Assembly (NCBI GenBank): GCA_002471275.1 | Contig: DKPQ01000014.1 | Span: 454,297 to 518,296 of the forward strand | Length of the DNA stretch: 64,000 nucleotides | Reading direction: 5' to 3' | Origin: Flammeovirgaceae bacterium UBA7330 | GTDB lineage: Bacteria > Bacteroidota > Bacteroidia > Cytophagales > Cyclobacteriaceae | Shown: one piece after another, positions 18,564-27,405 of the stretch | Numbering within the stretch: position 1 is the stretch's first letter | How the letters are laid out: every line of letters begins with the position of its first letter | Made by a program: the position numbers and the translations under genes | Notes under the pieces: generated by a model | Told to the model about the DNA's origin: nothing | The model's input: the letters and a program-made list of their open reading frames with translations, nothing else | Database searches by the model: none

Positions 18564-18800
18564 TTCACTTCCATTATAAACTAAAATATATTTCTTCCTT
18601 GTTCATCTTTCTCCGCTACAAGTATCCATTCTTGCAGTTTTTATCACACCTAATAGAATTTTCGCCAGCCCAGCATAAGGTTTCCTAACATTTTAGCGTT
18701 GATTCAAAAATTCGTGATCAACAGGTAAATATGATTGTTCGAAGAAAAATTTGTAATGAAAATATAATTATCGCCCAAAATCTCACTAAATTTCCTAAAA

Positions 18801-18808
18801 TAGTTTTG
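18801..18808 (+). promoter_or_regulatory. Candidate -7 promoter box for the Ca2+ ATPase gene
   Basis: TAGTTTTG matches the Bacteroidota -7 consensus TAnnTTTG and lies 66 bases ahead of the ATPase start. I see no convincing -33 TTTG partner, so this is a weak call. Confidence 0.3.
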
Positions 18809-18874
18809 GTAAATGGTTCAGCTATCTATTTCCAGAAACTCACATTTTGAGAATTAGAAGAAACTTAAATCATT

Positions 18875-21565
18875 ATGCGACTCCAATTTCAAGGACTTAC
18901 CAAAGCTGAAGCCGAGGAATCCAGAAAAAAATACGGCAGCAATGCCCTTTCCCCCAAGAAAATCGAAGGATTTTGGGATAAGCTGAGGGACAACTTCAAA
19001 GACCCGATCATCATTATTCTGAGTGTTGCACTGGTTTTGATTTTTGTGTTGTCACTCTTTGGGATGACAGAATGGTATGAAGCGGTGGCCATTGGAGCAG
19101 CTGTCATTCTGGCAACCCTTGTTTCAACTTTTTCAGAATATAAAAATGAAACTTCCTTTCAGAAACTACAGGAGGAAGCATCAAGGATTAAAGCCAACAT
19201 CTTGAGAGACGGTCATGTTGTTCAGCTTCCTGTCAATGATGTGGTAAAAGGTGATTATGTGCTACTTCAAGCCGGAGACAAGGCGCCAGCAGACGGGTAT
19301 CTTATCTCAGGAGAAGTGAAGGTTAACCAGGCCTCATTAACTGGTGAAGCAGAAGCCGTGGAGAAACGAGCAATTGGACCGGATGACCTCCCGGAAAACA
19401 AAGACCTTTCGAACCACTATAGCGTGTTTAGGGGTTCTGTGATCGAAGATGGCGAAGCAATCCTTATCATTGAGAGTGTTGGAGACAATACATTTTATGG
19501 GGTCTTATCCAAAGAGCTGGCAGAATCTGACGACAGACTTTCTCCGCTACAGCTTAAACTCAAAGGCTTAGCAGAGCTTATCAGCAAGTTTGGATACATC
19601 GCCGCTATCCTCATCTTTTTCACTTTTATGTTTCAAAAATCTGTGATCTCCAATGGGTTTGAGATCGAAAATATCGTAGAATACTTTAGTAGCTGGCATA
19701 CTGTGGTGAGTGACCTTCTTTCAGCCATGGTACTTGCCATCATCATTGTAGTAGCGGCTGTGCCAGAGGGACTTCCGATGATGATTGCTATTGTACTATC
19801 CCTCAACATGAGAAAATTGTTGAGTGAAAAAGTACTGGTTAGAAAACTGTTAGGTATTGAAACTGCTGGCAGTATCAACCTGTTGTTCTCTGACAAAACC
19901 GGAACCATCACCAGGGGTCGCCTGGAAGCTAAGCTATTCATTACAGGAGCAGGCAATATTTACGAAGGCTTTCATACAATCCCTTCCACTTCCCAATCCC
20001 TTGTTGCCTACTCCATTACTGAAAATTCCTCAAGCTTTGTGTCACCTGCTGGAGAAATCGTGGGGGGCAATGTCTCCGAGCAAGCTTTGCTCACGTTTGT
20101 ACAGAAAACAAGCAACAAAGAAGTCTATGAAGCTGTGCGCCAGAAAGAGATTCTTTTTAATAGCGAAAGAAAATATTCAGCTAGCCAGGTCAAATCCGAG
20201 TTCATCCCTAAAGGCTTTCAATCTAACCAGCTTACACTGATCAAGGGAGCTCCGGAAGTGATCCTTGATATCTGTAATCATTTTCACCATGAAGATGGCA
20301 AAATCGAGGTATTCAGCAACAAGAAAGAGGTTAATGCCAAGCTGGATGAGCTGGCAGATTCAGGTATGCGACTGATTGCCCTTGCAGTGTCGGAGAATGA
20401 ACTGAATGATTCTCAGTCCTTGCCGGCCAACGCAGTATTGGTTGGGTTGATCGGAATTAGGGACGAGATCCGGGATGAATCATATGCTTCCATAGAAGCC
20501 ATGCACAAAGCGGGTGTTCATGTGGTGATGATCACCGGTGACCGCACAGAAACGGCCAAATCCATAGCCAAAGAAGTTGGATTGCTCACTAAAGAAGATG
20601 ACGTGGTGCTTAACTCCTCCGAACTGAATGCCCTATCGGATGATGAGGTAAAAGCCATCCTGCCTCGATTAAAGGTAATTGCCCGGGCTTTACCATCTGA
20701 TAAGAGTAGAATGGTAAGAATCTCTAAAAGTGTGGGAAAGGTAGTGGGAATGACAGGGGATGGCGTTAATGATTCAGCAGCTTTGAAACAATCTGATGTA
20801 GGTTTTGCCATGGGTAGTGGTTCCGAAGTATCGAAAGAAGCCGGTGATATTGTGATACTTGACGACAATTTTCACTCCATCAACAATGCCATACGCTATG
20901 GAAGGACCATTTTTAAATCCATACGTAAATTCATTGTATTTCAGCTCACTGTCAATGTAGCAGCTGTTACTACGGCATTCCTGGGCCCTCTCGTTGGAAT
21001 AGATTTCCCATTGACAATCATCCAACTGCTATGGATCAACATGATCATGGATACCCTTGCAGCTATTGCCTTTGGAGGTGAGCCTGCATTGGATCGCTAC
21101 ATGGAAGAACCACCGGTAGACCGTGAAGCTCACATTCTTACCAAAAATATGGGCTCATCCATCCTGACAAGTGGACTATTTATCATGCTTTTCTCCATCT
21201 TTTTCCTTTCTTATGAGCCATTTCGGGAATTATTTACCCGAAATGGGATAATCAATGAAGGTGTGTTTCTCACAGCGTTCTTCAACATTTTCATTTTTAT
21301 GATCCTGATCAACGCCTTCAACGTACGCACAGAAAATCTAAACCTGTTTGAAAACCTCAGGCAGAACCCCGGATTTCTACGCGTGATGCTCATGATTTTT
21401 GGGCTGCAAATAGTATTTACCTACATAGGTGGAACGATTCTACGTACAACACCATTGACCCTTCAGGAATGGATGTATGTGCTTGGATTTGCTTTGTTGA
21501 TCATTCCGGTAGATCTCGTCAGGAAGACTGTTTTTTTTCGAAATGGAAAGCTTAAAACAGCCTGA
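18875..21565 (+). CDS. Calcium-translocating P-type ATPase (PMCA type)
   Basis: An 896-residue P-type ATPase, normal length for bacterial PMCA-like pumps. Order: N-terminal cation ATPase domain, M1-M2, actuator domain with LTGEAE (about 155-160), M3-M4 with the Ca2+-ligand motif PEGLP (about 297-301), phosphorylation site DKTGT (Asp340), nucleotide domain, hinge MTGDGVND, and M5-M10 with NMIMDTLAA supplying the Asn and Asp of the single Ca2+ site. It exports Ca2+ (or exchanges it for H+) across the inner membrane at ATP cost. The stretch after PEGLP (MMIAIVLSLNMRKLL) is less typical but keeps spacing. It stands as a single gene. Confidence 0.92.
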   Translation: MRLQFQGLTKAEAEESRKKYGSNALSPKKIEGFWDKLRDNFKDPIIIILSVALVLIFVLSLFGMTEWYEAVAIGAAVILATLVSTFSEYKNETSFQKLQEEASRIKANILRDGHVVQLPVNDVVKGDYVLLQAGDKAPADGYLISGEVKVNQASLTGEAEAVEKRAIGPDDLPENKDLSNHYSVFRGSVIEDGEAILIIESVGDNTFYGVLSKELAESDDRLSPLQLKLKGLAELISKFGYIAAILIFFTFMFQKSVISNGFEIENIVEYFSSWHTVVSDLLSAMVLAIIIVVAAVPEGLPMMIAIVLSLNMRKLLSEKVLVRKLLGIETAGSINLLFSDKTGTITRGRLEAKLFITGAGNIYEGFHTIPSTSQSLVAYSITENSSSFVSPAGEIVGGNVSEQALLTFVQKTSNKEVYEAVRQKEILFNSERKYSASQVKSEFIPKGFQSNQLTLIKGAPEVILDICNHFHHEDGKIEVFSNKKEVNAKLDELADSGMRLIALAVSENELNDSQSLPANAVLVGLIGIRDEIRDESYASIEAMHKAGVHVVMITGDRTETAKSIAKEVGLLTKEDDVVLNSSELNALSDDEVKAILPRLKVIARALPSDKSRMVRISKSVGKVVGMTGDGVNDSAALKQSDVGFAMGSGSEVSKEAGDIVILDDNFHSINNAIRYGRTIFKSIRKFIVFQLTVNVAAVTTAFLGPLVGIDFPLTIIQLLWINMIMDTLAAIAFGGEPALDRYMEEPPVDREAHILTKNMGSSILTSGLFIMLFSIFFLSYEPFRELFTRNGIINEGVFLTAFFNIFIFMILINAFNVRTENLNLFENLRQNPGFLRVMLMIFGLQIVFTYIGGTILRTTPLTLQEWMYVLGFALLIIPVDLVRKTVFFRNGKLKTA

Positions 21566-21749
21566 ACAATTCAAAAACGTAACCAATGCGATAGATTGAA
21601 CAGATTTAAAATGGAACTCTTTCGTTAGCCATTGCCACCTGCGATTTATGTAACATATTGTATTCAAGGTGTAACATCCTTTCGCGCTTTCTCTCCAACT
21701 TACTCAAACTCAAATATCTGAGTTGCATCTCCACATTTATTAAGATCAA

Positions 21750-22652
21750 ATGTCCATTTACATAATTATTGGGTTAGTCCTGACCGGGTCAATGCTTCTA
21801 CTGGTTGTTTTACCAGTCAACCTTTGGATAACCGCCGTATTCTCGGGAGTACGTATTCAATTCATCGAACTGATCTTTATGCGGATACGGAAAGTGCCTC
21901 CCGGGCTTATTGTCAGGTCAATGATATTAGCAACCAAAGCAGGCCTGAAAGATGTAACTATCACTTTGCTGGAGACTCACTACCTCGCTCAGGGAAATAT
22001 TTCCAATGTTATCAAGGCACTCATAGTCGCTGACAAGGCAAACCTGCAAATGTCATTTAAGCAGGCAACTGCTATTGATTTAGCTGGCAGGAACGTGCTG
22101 GAAGCTGTGCAGATTTCCGTGACCCCATACATGATCATCGTACCAGCCATTACTGGAGTATCATTAGACGGGATCCAGTTGATTGCCGAGGCCAGGGTAA
22201 CTGTCCGTACCAATATTAAACAGCTTGTGGGTGGTGCGGGAGTAGAAACCATTAAAGCACGTGTGGGTCAGGGAATTATCTCCCGGATGGGAATGGCTAC
22301 AAATTTTAAGGAGGTACTTGAAAGGCCAGAAGAGATTTCCAAACTAGTACTTTCACACGGTCTTGATGCGGGTACAGCTTTTGAGATTCTTTCCATTGAT
22401 ATTGCAGATATCAATATTGGACACAATATTGGTGCAAAGCTTCAAACGGATCAGGCGGAAGCCGACCTTGAAATAGCTCAGGCAAAGGCCGAAGAAAGGC
22501 GAGCCATGGCCATCGCTTATGGTCAGGAAATGCAAGCAAAAATTCAGGAAGCTCGATCCAAATTAATTCAGGCTCAGATCCTTATTCCTCCTGCCTTATC
22601 ATTTGGTTTGAGGAATGGTGGCATTTATGGAAGGAGCGTTAAAATCTCCTGA
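21750..22652 (+). CDS. floA: Flotillin-like protein FloA (UPF0365)
   Basis: A 300-residue membrane-anchored SPFH-type protein. An N-terminal hydrophobic hairpin (about 3-32) is followed by the UPF0365 body: RKVPPGLIVRSMILATKAGL, AIDLAGRNVLEAVQISVTPY, LVGGAGVETIKARVGQGI and an Ala/Glu-rich coiled coil (about 230-280). FloA scaffolds functional membrane microdomains. The protein stops soon after IPPALSFGLRNG, where relatives usually continue about 30 residues through a conserved MDYY-type tail. No frame downstream restores that tail, so this is a natural C-terminal shortening, not an obvious frameshift. Confidence 0.88.
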   Translation: MSIYIIIGLVLTGSMLLLVVLPVNLWITAVFSGVRIQFIELIFMRIRKVPPGLIVRSMILATKAGLKDVTITLLETHYLAQGNISNVIKALIVADKANLQMSFKQATAIDLAGRNVLEAVQISVTPYMIIVPAITGVSLDGIQLIAEARVTVRTNIKQLVGGAGVETIKARVGQGIISRMGMATNFKEVLERPEEISKLVLSHGLDAGTAFEILSIDIADINIGHNIGAKLQTDQAEADLEIAQAKAEERRAMAIAYGQEMQAKIQEARSKLIQAQILIPPALSFGLRNGGIYGRSVKIS

Positions 22653-22860
22653 CTTCACCACACAGGACAAGACTCTTATTATGAAACCCATTTTAGGTTT
22701 ATTGATAAGGAGAAGAATTCCTGATGCACCCTCAAATATGTGTATAGCAACTTCACCAACATGTGATATATGTAAAAGTGAACTACAAGTATGTAATTGA
22801 TACCAGGTCGAAGTTCACGACATTTGATCTAATCAGGTTCACAACTTTAAAGCTAAGATC

Positions 22861-22977
22861 ATGACGAAAGAAAAAGATGGGAAGAAAAAACAGGACAAAA
22901 AACCTGCTTTGAAAAACCTTAAAGAAAAGCGGGCGGCAAAAGAGGCCAAACGCAAAGAAAAAAGGAGTCACGACTAA
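22861..22977 (+). CDS. Lysine-rich small protein of 38 residues
   Basis: A 39-codon frame (ATG 22861, TAA 22977) whose product is highly basic: MTKEKDGKKKQDKKPALK, then a KEKRAAKEAKRKEK stretch. Very short Lys/Ala/Glu-rich proteins of this type recur in Bacteroidota and may bind nucleic acid, but I know no assigned function. It lies between floA and another small stress-type gene, which supports it being real. Confidence 0.55.
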   Translation: MTKEKDGKKKQDKKPALKNLKEKRAAKEAKRKEKRSHD

Positions 22978-23243
22978 TAGAATAGAAAACCCCGAAAGTA
23001 AGAGAGCCAAAAAAATTTCGTATTTCCGGATGTGGTTGCCTATGTACCCAATTGGGTAATCATCAAGACCATCCTCAATAATTTCACGGGAGATAATAGT
23101 TTCAAAGCAAACGAAGGATTCAAGACAATATTAAATGCCTTCAAAGGTAGTTGTGGGGATATAAGCTGACTGTCCAAACTATAAGAATCGGATGGCATGA
23201 AGTTAGTCCGTGATTAACAAACATCTTTCTAATTAAGAAAAAT

Positions 23244-23435
23244 ATGGGAAATAGATTTAAATCCGGAGATGTAGTGTATTCAAAGAATGCACCAAGAGTT
23301 AAACTCATTGTTCGGCGGTGCATCGATGATGTTTATTACTGCAAAGTGCACGCTAGTGCTTACAGTCCTGAAAAAACCTATTATGAGCGTGAACTTATGG
23401 AGAGTACAAACCCTGCAGACAAGAGAGCCGATTGA
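23244..23435 (+). CDS. Small SH3-like conserved protein (63 aa)
   Basis: A 63-residue protein with a short beta-barrel look: RFKSGDVVYSKNAP, VKLIVRRCIDDVYYCKV and a final YYERELMES. It resembles the reverse-strand mini protein at 23837-24010 position by position (GDVV/GEVV, KLIV/KLVI, YYCKV/YSCKL, YERELM/YAERDL), so the two are paralogs. Similar proteins with a GDVV start are met in Bacteroidota, often near stress genes, with no assigned function. A reverse-strand frame overlapping it is a shadow. Confidence 0.7.
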   Translation: MGNRFKSGDVVYSKNAPRVKLIVRRCIDDVYYCKVHASAYSPEKTYYERELMESTNPADKRAD

Positions 23436-23529
23436 TGGGATCACTAACCTAAACCTGAATTTCTAGTGGATTTGACCGAGTGCCACGGATCTTACCAATG
23501 AGAGGATAATTACATTTAAATAAGGAATC

Positions 23530-23715
23530 CTAGTAAAGTTGCAACTCTGCAAAGAGGGCTTCCAATTCCGACCTGGTTTTCTTTAATTTTTTTGCGAGTG
23601 CTGAAACCATTTTCTCTCTTTTCCCTTCTTCAAAATCAAAATCCTGATCTGTCAAAAAGGGATACCTCCATTTCAACATTATTTTCTGCTCTCTCCAACT
23701 CCTGACGATATTCAT
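23530..23715 (-). CDS. CsbD-like general stress protein
   Basis: About 61 residues from the ATG at 23715 (the frame is open a little further 5', but that extension is not conserved-looking). The order SWREQKIMLKWRYPFLTDQD, FEEGKREKMVSAL and KLKKTRSELEALF follows the CsbD pattern: W-x-EQK, a LTD-D turn, EGK, and a final helix. CsbD-type proteins are induced in general stress and have no known activity. Its neighbours are two SH3-like mini proteins and a cupin. Confidence 0.75.
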   Translation of the reverse strand: MNIVRSWREQKIMLKWRYPFLTDQDFDFEEGKREKMVSALAKKLKKTRSELEALFAELQLY

Positions 23716-23836
23716 AAATGGCAAGGTAGAACAAATAGAAAAGATTACAGACAAAAGTCATTTCTTTATTTGAACCAACTCATGGATTAAACAAGATGGC
23801 CTTTTAAAAACATCAGTTTCCTGAAAATAGATTATA

Positions 23837-24010
23837 TTACTCTTTTTCACTTTTAAGATCTCTTTCTGCATAAACGACTGCAGGTCTTTTCATGTCATCC
23901 TGCAGCTTGCAGCTGTATAACTTTCCATCTGCCTTTGTGATGACCAGTTTCTGCGCTGGATGAGAAACCTCAAATACCACTTCTCCGATTCTGAATTTTT
24001 GTTCTTCCAT
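23837..24010 (-). CDS. Small SH3-like conserved protein (57 aa), paralog of the 23244-23435 product
   Basis: A 57-residue reverse-strand frame (ATG at 24010, TAA at 23837). The product MEEQKFRIGEVVFEV continues with QKLVITKADGKLYSCKL and ends in a VVYAERDLKSE stretch. This matches the mini protein at 23244-23435 in length, spacing and most hydrophobic positions, so both are supported by each other. Probably a small beta-barrel domain; function unknown. Confidence 0.65.
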   Translation of the reverse strand: MEEQKFRIGEVVFEVSHPAQKLVITKADGKLYSCKLQDDMKRPAVVYAERDLKSEKE

Positions 24011-24110
24011 AAGTTTTTGAATTAAGCAGATTCTATATGATGTAAATTATCTTCCACCAATCACAAAATGGAGTGGCTATGGTATCATTATGTTAGGTAT
24101 TTATATAGTT

Positions 24111-24464
24111 TCAACTTAAAGGTAGCTCTTCGTAGCCACTTTTAATGATGGTAGAGATCATTTTGAAACGGACATTTGCTTTGATCGTATTTCTGGAATG
24201 AGCAGGTATGATGATGGCCTTTCCTGCTTCCAGAATGTGTGAGTCACCGTCAATGATAATTTCTGCTTTGCCGTCTATGACTTGAATAAAAGTATCAAAC
24301 GGGGATGTTTTTTCTGTCAGGGCTTCTCCGGAATCAAAAGAAACTGCACTTACGTTTCCGGTTGTTTTTTTTATGATTGTTTTTATAAGCACAGAATCAG
24401 GTATGTACTCTATAATTTCAACGACAATTAACACTTTACCCTTTTCTATCTGAACTTGTTTCAT
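24111..24464 (-). CDS. Cupin-domain protein
   Basis: A 117-residue single-domain cupin. Motif 1 is reduced (SPFDTFIQVIDGKAEIIIDG) and motif 2 is GKAIIIPAHSRNTIKA, with one His. The normal motif-1 HxH pair is absent (SPFD), so metal binding is doubtful. It may act as a small-molecule-binding or stress protein. It belongs to the run of small leftward genes between floA and the desaturase. Confidence 0.75.
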   Translation of the reverse strand: MKQVQIEKGKVLIVVEIIEYIPDSVLIKTIIKKTTGNVSAVSFDSGEALTEKTSPFDTFIQVIDGKAEIIIDGDSHILEAGKAIIIPAHSRNTIKANVRFKMISTIIKSGYEELPLS

Positions 24465-24600
24465 GAGTGAATTTAATTTACAGATAAAGTTGCCCTTCTT
24501 TCTGTTGGAATGTCTTACAGATTCCTCTTAATCAATTACATATATCACGGGTATCCATTAATTAGGCTAGTCAATGGTTAAGGTTAGGTAAAGTATTCCT

Positions 24601-25161
24601 TTACAAATCCTCCAGGTTGCTCTTACGTTTTTTCTTCAACTGCTTATAAAAAGAAGGAGTGAGGCCGGTTACTTTTTTAAATTGGTTGGATAAATGCGCC
24701 ACACTACTATAATGTAGCTTGTAAGCGATTTGCGACAGGTTTAACTCATCATATAGCAGCAGTTCCTTTACCTTTTCAATCTTATGTAAAATGATAAACT
24801 GCTGAATGGTGGTGCCTTTCACTTCCGAAAAGATGTTGGATAGATAGGTGTAGTCATAGCTGAGTTTCTCACTGATATAATCTGAGTAATTGACTTTGGG
24901 TAGTTCATCAGAGTAATGAATCATCTCGATGATCAGATTCTTGATTCTTTCAATGAGTATACTCCTTTTGTCGTCTAGTAGCTCCAAACCTGATTTTAGC
25001 AAGTTGGTCTTTAAAAGATCGCGCTGTTCTGGTGTAATATCTTCATTGATTTCGACCATTCCAAGATCAAGTATGGTAGGGTGCAAATTAAACTTTTCAA
25101 GCTCTACTTTTACCATGAGCTTACACCGGAGACTTACCATGTATTTGATGTACAGCTTCAT
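24601..25161 (-). CDS. AraC-type regulator with degenerate HMA-like N-terminal domain
   Basis: A 186-residue protein. The C-terminal half (about 88-180) holds a two-helix-turn-helix AraC DNA-binding domain: YLSNIFSEVKGTTIQQFII, LNLSQIAYKLHYSSVAHLSN and FKKVTGLTPSFYKQL. The first 75 residues look like a ferredoxin-like heavy-metal-associated domain. In relatives I recall, the metal loop reads C-x-x-C near residue 10; here it is S10-L-R-C13, so only one Cys remains. This suggests loss of metal binding or a changed signal. Such short regulators are common in Bacteroidota. It lies upstream of the cupin and is divergent from the desaturase, which it may control. Confidence 0.85.
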   Translation of the reverse strand: MKLYIKYMVSLRCKLMVKVELEKFNLHPTILDLGMVEINEDITPEQRDLLKTNLLKSGLELLDDKRSILIERIKNLIIEMIHYSDELPKVNYSDYISEKLSYDYTYLSNIFSEVKGTTIQQFIILHKIEKVKELLLYDELNLSQIAYKLHYSSVAHLSNQFKKVTGLTPSFYKQLKKKRKSNLEDL

Positions 25162-25411
25162 AATTGTTTAATGTAATGCAATGAAGCATGGCTTGGATAT
25201 GTGAATCAGATCTTATGCTTCCCAACAATCAGGTGGAGTATAAATATATAACACATTTGAGCAAGATTTTCGTTCCGGTGCTGGAATATTCCCTTAAAAC
25301 CCTCTAACCCCATAAATCCAATAAAAATGCAACAAATCCTCTTTTAGGTGTAATAATTTAATCGGTCTTATCTGAGACCTTTGGTAACAGGCATAAAAAG
25401 AGAATATTAAT

Positions 25412-26512
25412 ATGCAAACACCGAATAAAATTACATTTAAGAGCAGCCGAAAAGATTTCACCATCACACTAAATAAGCGTGTCAATGAATATTTTAAGGT
25501 GAACAAAATCAGTCGCCATGCCAATGGAGAAATGATTATCAAATCTATTGTGATGATGACACTATATTTTGGGCCGTACCTGATGATTGTAAGCGGATTG
25601 GTTTCCGGAATACTTTTAACAGTTGCTATGACAATGCTGATGGGCCTGGGTTTGGCTGGAATTGGTCTTTCTATCATGCATGATGGAAATCACGGTGCTT
25701 ACGCAAGTAGGAACTGGATCAATACTACCATTGGCTACTCACTCAATCTGATTGGAGCCAATTCTTTCAACTGGAAGATTCAACATAACATACTACATCA
25801 TTCCTACACCAATATTTACCATGCCGATGAAGACATCAGCGCTCAAAAGGTCCTTAGACTTGCTCCGAGTGCTAAATGGAGATGGTTTCATAGGTATCAG
25901 GCAATCTACGCCTGGTTCCTTTACGGTCTGATGACCCTATTCTGGATGTTTTACAAGGATTTTGAACAGTTGTCAAGATATCAAAAAAATGGTCTGCTTG
26001 GGAGACAGAAAAGTAATCCCACAAAGGAATGGACAATACTGCTTGTCACTAAGATCATTTACGTCAGCTATATTTTTGTAATTCCATTGCTGCTCACGCC
26101 CTGGTCATGGTGGCAAATCCTCATTGGCATTGTTATTATGCACTTCATCACGGGATTTTTGCTGGCGATTGTCTTCCAGCCAGCCCATGTGATCGTTGGA
26201 TCGGAATATCCACTACCTGATAAAAACCGCACCATGGAGGACAACTGGGCGATCCATCAACTACGTACCACTACAAATTTTGCCAATAAAAGCCGATGGT
26301 TTTCCTGGTTCATAGGGGGATTAAACTTTCAGATTGAACATCATCTGTTCCCGGGGATCTGTCATGTACACTACCGAAAAGTGGCCGGAATCGTTAAATC
26401 CACCGCTCTCGAATTTGGTTTGCCCTACAAAAATGTCAGCACATTCGGAAAAGCGCTACAAGGCCATTTACAATTACTCAGACAATTGGGGATGAAGTCA
26501 TACCAAATTTGA
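25412..26512 (+). CDS. Membrane fatty acid desaturase (acyl-lipid/acyl-CoA type)
   Basis: A 366-residue membrane desaturase. The three histidine boxes for the di-iron centre are HDGNH (90-94), HNILHH (125-130) and QIEHH near residue 310. Four transmembrane helices lie between them. It resembles linoleoyl-CoA/delta-6-type front-end desaturases in box form (Q-x-x-H-H third box) but lacks a fused cytochrome b5. It introduces double bonds into membrane fatty acids with O2, raising fluidity, for example in the cold. The divergent AraC-type gene is a likely regulator. Confidence 0.9.
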   Translation: MQTPNKITFKSSRKDFTITLNKRVNEYFKVNKISRHANGEMIIKSIVMMTLYFGPYLMIVSGLVSGILLTVAMTMLMGLGLAGIGLSIMHDGNHGAYASRNWINTTIGYSLNLIGANSFNWKIQHNILHHSYTNIYHADEDISAQKVLRLAPSAKWRWFHRYQAIYAWFLYGLMTLFWMFYKDFEQLSRYQKNGLLGRQKSNPTKEWTILLVTKIIYVSYIFVIPLLLTPWSWWQILIGIVIMHFITGFLLAIVFQPAHVIVGSEYPLPDKNRTMEDNWAIHQLRTTTNFANKSRWFSWFIGGLNFQIEHHLFPGICHVHYRKVAGIVKSTALEFGLPYKNVSTFGKALQGHLQLLRQLGMKSYQI

Positions 26513-26724
26513 ATTGGTGCAAGATTTTACGGTGGAGTTTATTACTCACAAGAGCATCTAATGGGCGTTTGTCATGCCAAAAGAGAGCCTCCTAAATTCA
26601 GCTCTACTTTACTTTAAGTTTATTGGACAACACTTACCCCTGATGTAATTGAAGCACTTAGTAGCATTTCAGTTAGGCATCGTTCTCTTAGATCAGGGTC
26701 TGCCTCTCGATTTTGCGCTCTAAA

Positions 26725-26753
26725 CAAAAAAATCCGATCGGATGATCGGATTT
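26725..26753 (-). terminator. Intrinsic terminator of tRNA-Asn
   Basis: On the reverse strand, a perfect 10-bp stem (arms 26730-26739 and 26744-26753, 4-base loop) is followed by a run of Ts, 9 bases after the tRNA 3' end. This is a textbook rho-independent terminator. The stretch 26513-26724 before it shows no gene. Confidence 0.85.
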
Positions 26754-26761
26754 CTAATGTG

Positions 26762-26835
26762 CTCCTCAGACTGGGCTCGAACCAGTGACCCTCTGATTAA
26801 CAGTCAGATGCTCTAACCAACTGAGCTACTGAGGA
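26762..26835 (-). tRNA. tRNA-Asn (anticodon GTT)
   Basis: A 74-base cloverleaf on the reverse strand: 7-bp acceptor (TCCTCAG with CTGAGGA), D arm GCTC/GAGC, anticodon stem TCTGA/TCAGA around the loop CTGTTAA, T arm ACTGG/CCAGT with loop TTCGAGC, discriminator G. The anticodon is GTT (Asn). CCA is not encoded. A strong terminator follows. Confidence 0.97.
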
Positions 26836-26856
26836 GTATATTTCCTTTGGTTCCTT

Positions 26857-26965
26857 TTCCTCGGGTCTGAACCAGTGACCCTCTGATTAACAGGCTATCC
26901 ACCTGCGTCAGATGTTCTAACCTCCTATCCCGATATCTATCGGAAATCGGGATAGCTACTGAGGA
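26857..26965 (-). pseudogene. Broken second copy of tRNA-Asn with insertions
   Basis: Just upstream of the intact tRNA-Asn on the same strand lies a second copy: acceptor 5' strand TCCTCAG, most of the anticodon arm and the run from anticodon to T arm (identical over about 25 bases) are kept. It is interrupted twice: about 14 extra bases within the anticodon stem and about 31 bases replacing part of the D arm, the latter a palindrome. The acceptor 3' strand is also altered (CCGAGGA). It cannot fold as a tRNA. Probably a decayed tandem duplicate. Confidence 0.85.
26925..26955. repeat. Palindromic element inserted in the tRNA-Asn copy
   Basis: Perfect 10-bp arms CTATCCCGAT (26925-26934) and ATCGGGATAG (26946-26955) flank an 11-base loop that itself contains TATCGG. 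The element replaces part of the D arm of the tRNA-Asn copy, which suggests that it arrived as a unit. Short GC-type palindromes of this kind may be dispersed repeats; I saw no second copy in the window. Confidence 0.6.
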
Positions 26966-27405
26966 ATATTCTTTTCGTTTTTGAAAAGGACTGCAAACTT
27001 ACTGGGATGTGAAATATTAAGCAATAGATAATTCAAATATTTCTGCAACTCTTTGCTCAGCAAACTTAAAAATTGCTAAATAGTTTACGCTTTCTCACAT
27101 TCCACCCAGGTGCTGACCTGATAAAAAATTTATTGAATCGATGATCTGTCTTTAAAGTTGAAGCCAAATACCGTAAAGAATCTTATCAAGTGGTCACTGT
27201 TTTTGTACTTTTTTTGACTTTATTTGACTTTATTTGTGGTAAAGAATGGCCATAATTAGGTACATTTCACCCTACCACCAAGCTAAAGGAGAGTTCAGCT
27301 AATCGGAAGATAAGTGCATTCAATCGAAAGTTTATGTTCTATTTTCTAACGGTTCTGTTACTTAGGCATGTAATTTGATATCTTGATAAGTAGCTAAGTA
27401 ATTTT
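26966..27405. other. 440-bp gene-free stretch
   Basis: AT-rich spacer between the broken tRNA copy and the WecA-type gene. I see no reading frame worth calling. A tandem TTTGACTTTA repeat (about 27214-27237) is present and could be part of a promoter region, but no clear -7 box follows it. Confidence 0.4.

Noticed and set aside
18506..18688. 60-codon frame after the GreA/B-domain gene
   Set aside because: It runs through the terminator hairpin and has no protein-like pattern beyond aromatic-rich AT sequence.
22615..22800. 61-codon frame over the floA 3' end, considered as a frameshifted FloA tail
   Set aside because: The sequence does not contain the MDYY-type tail of the family, so a frameshift is not supported.
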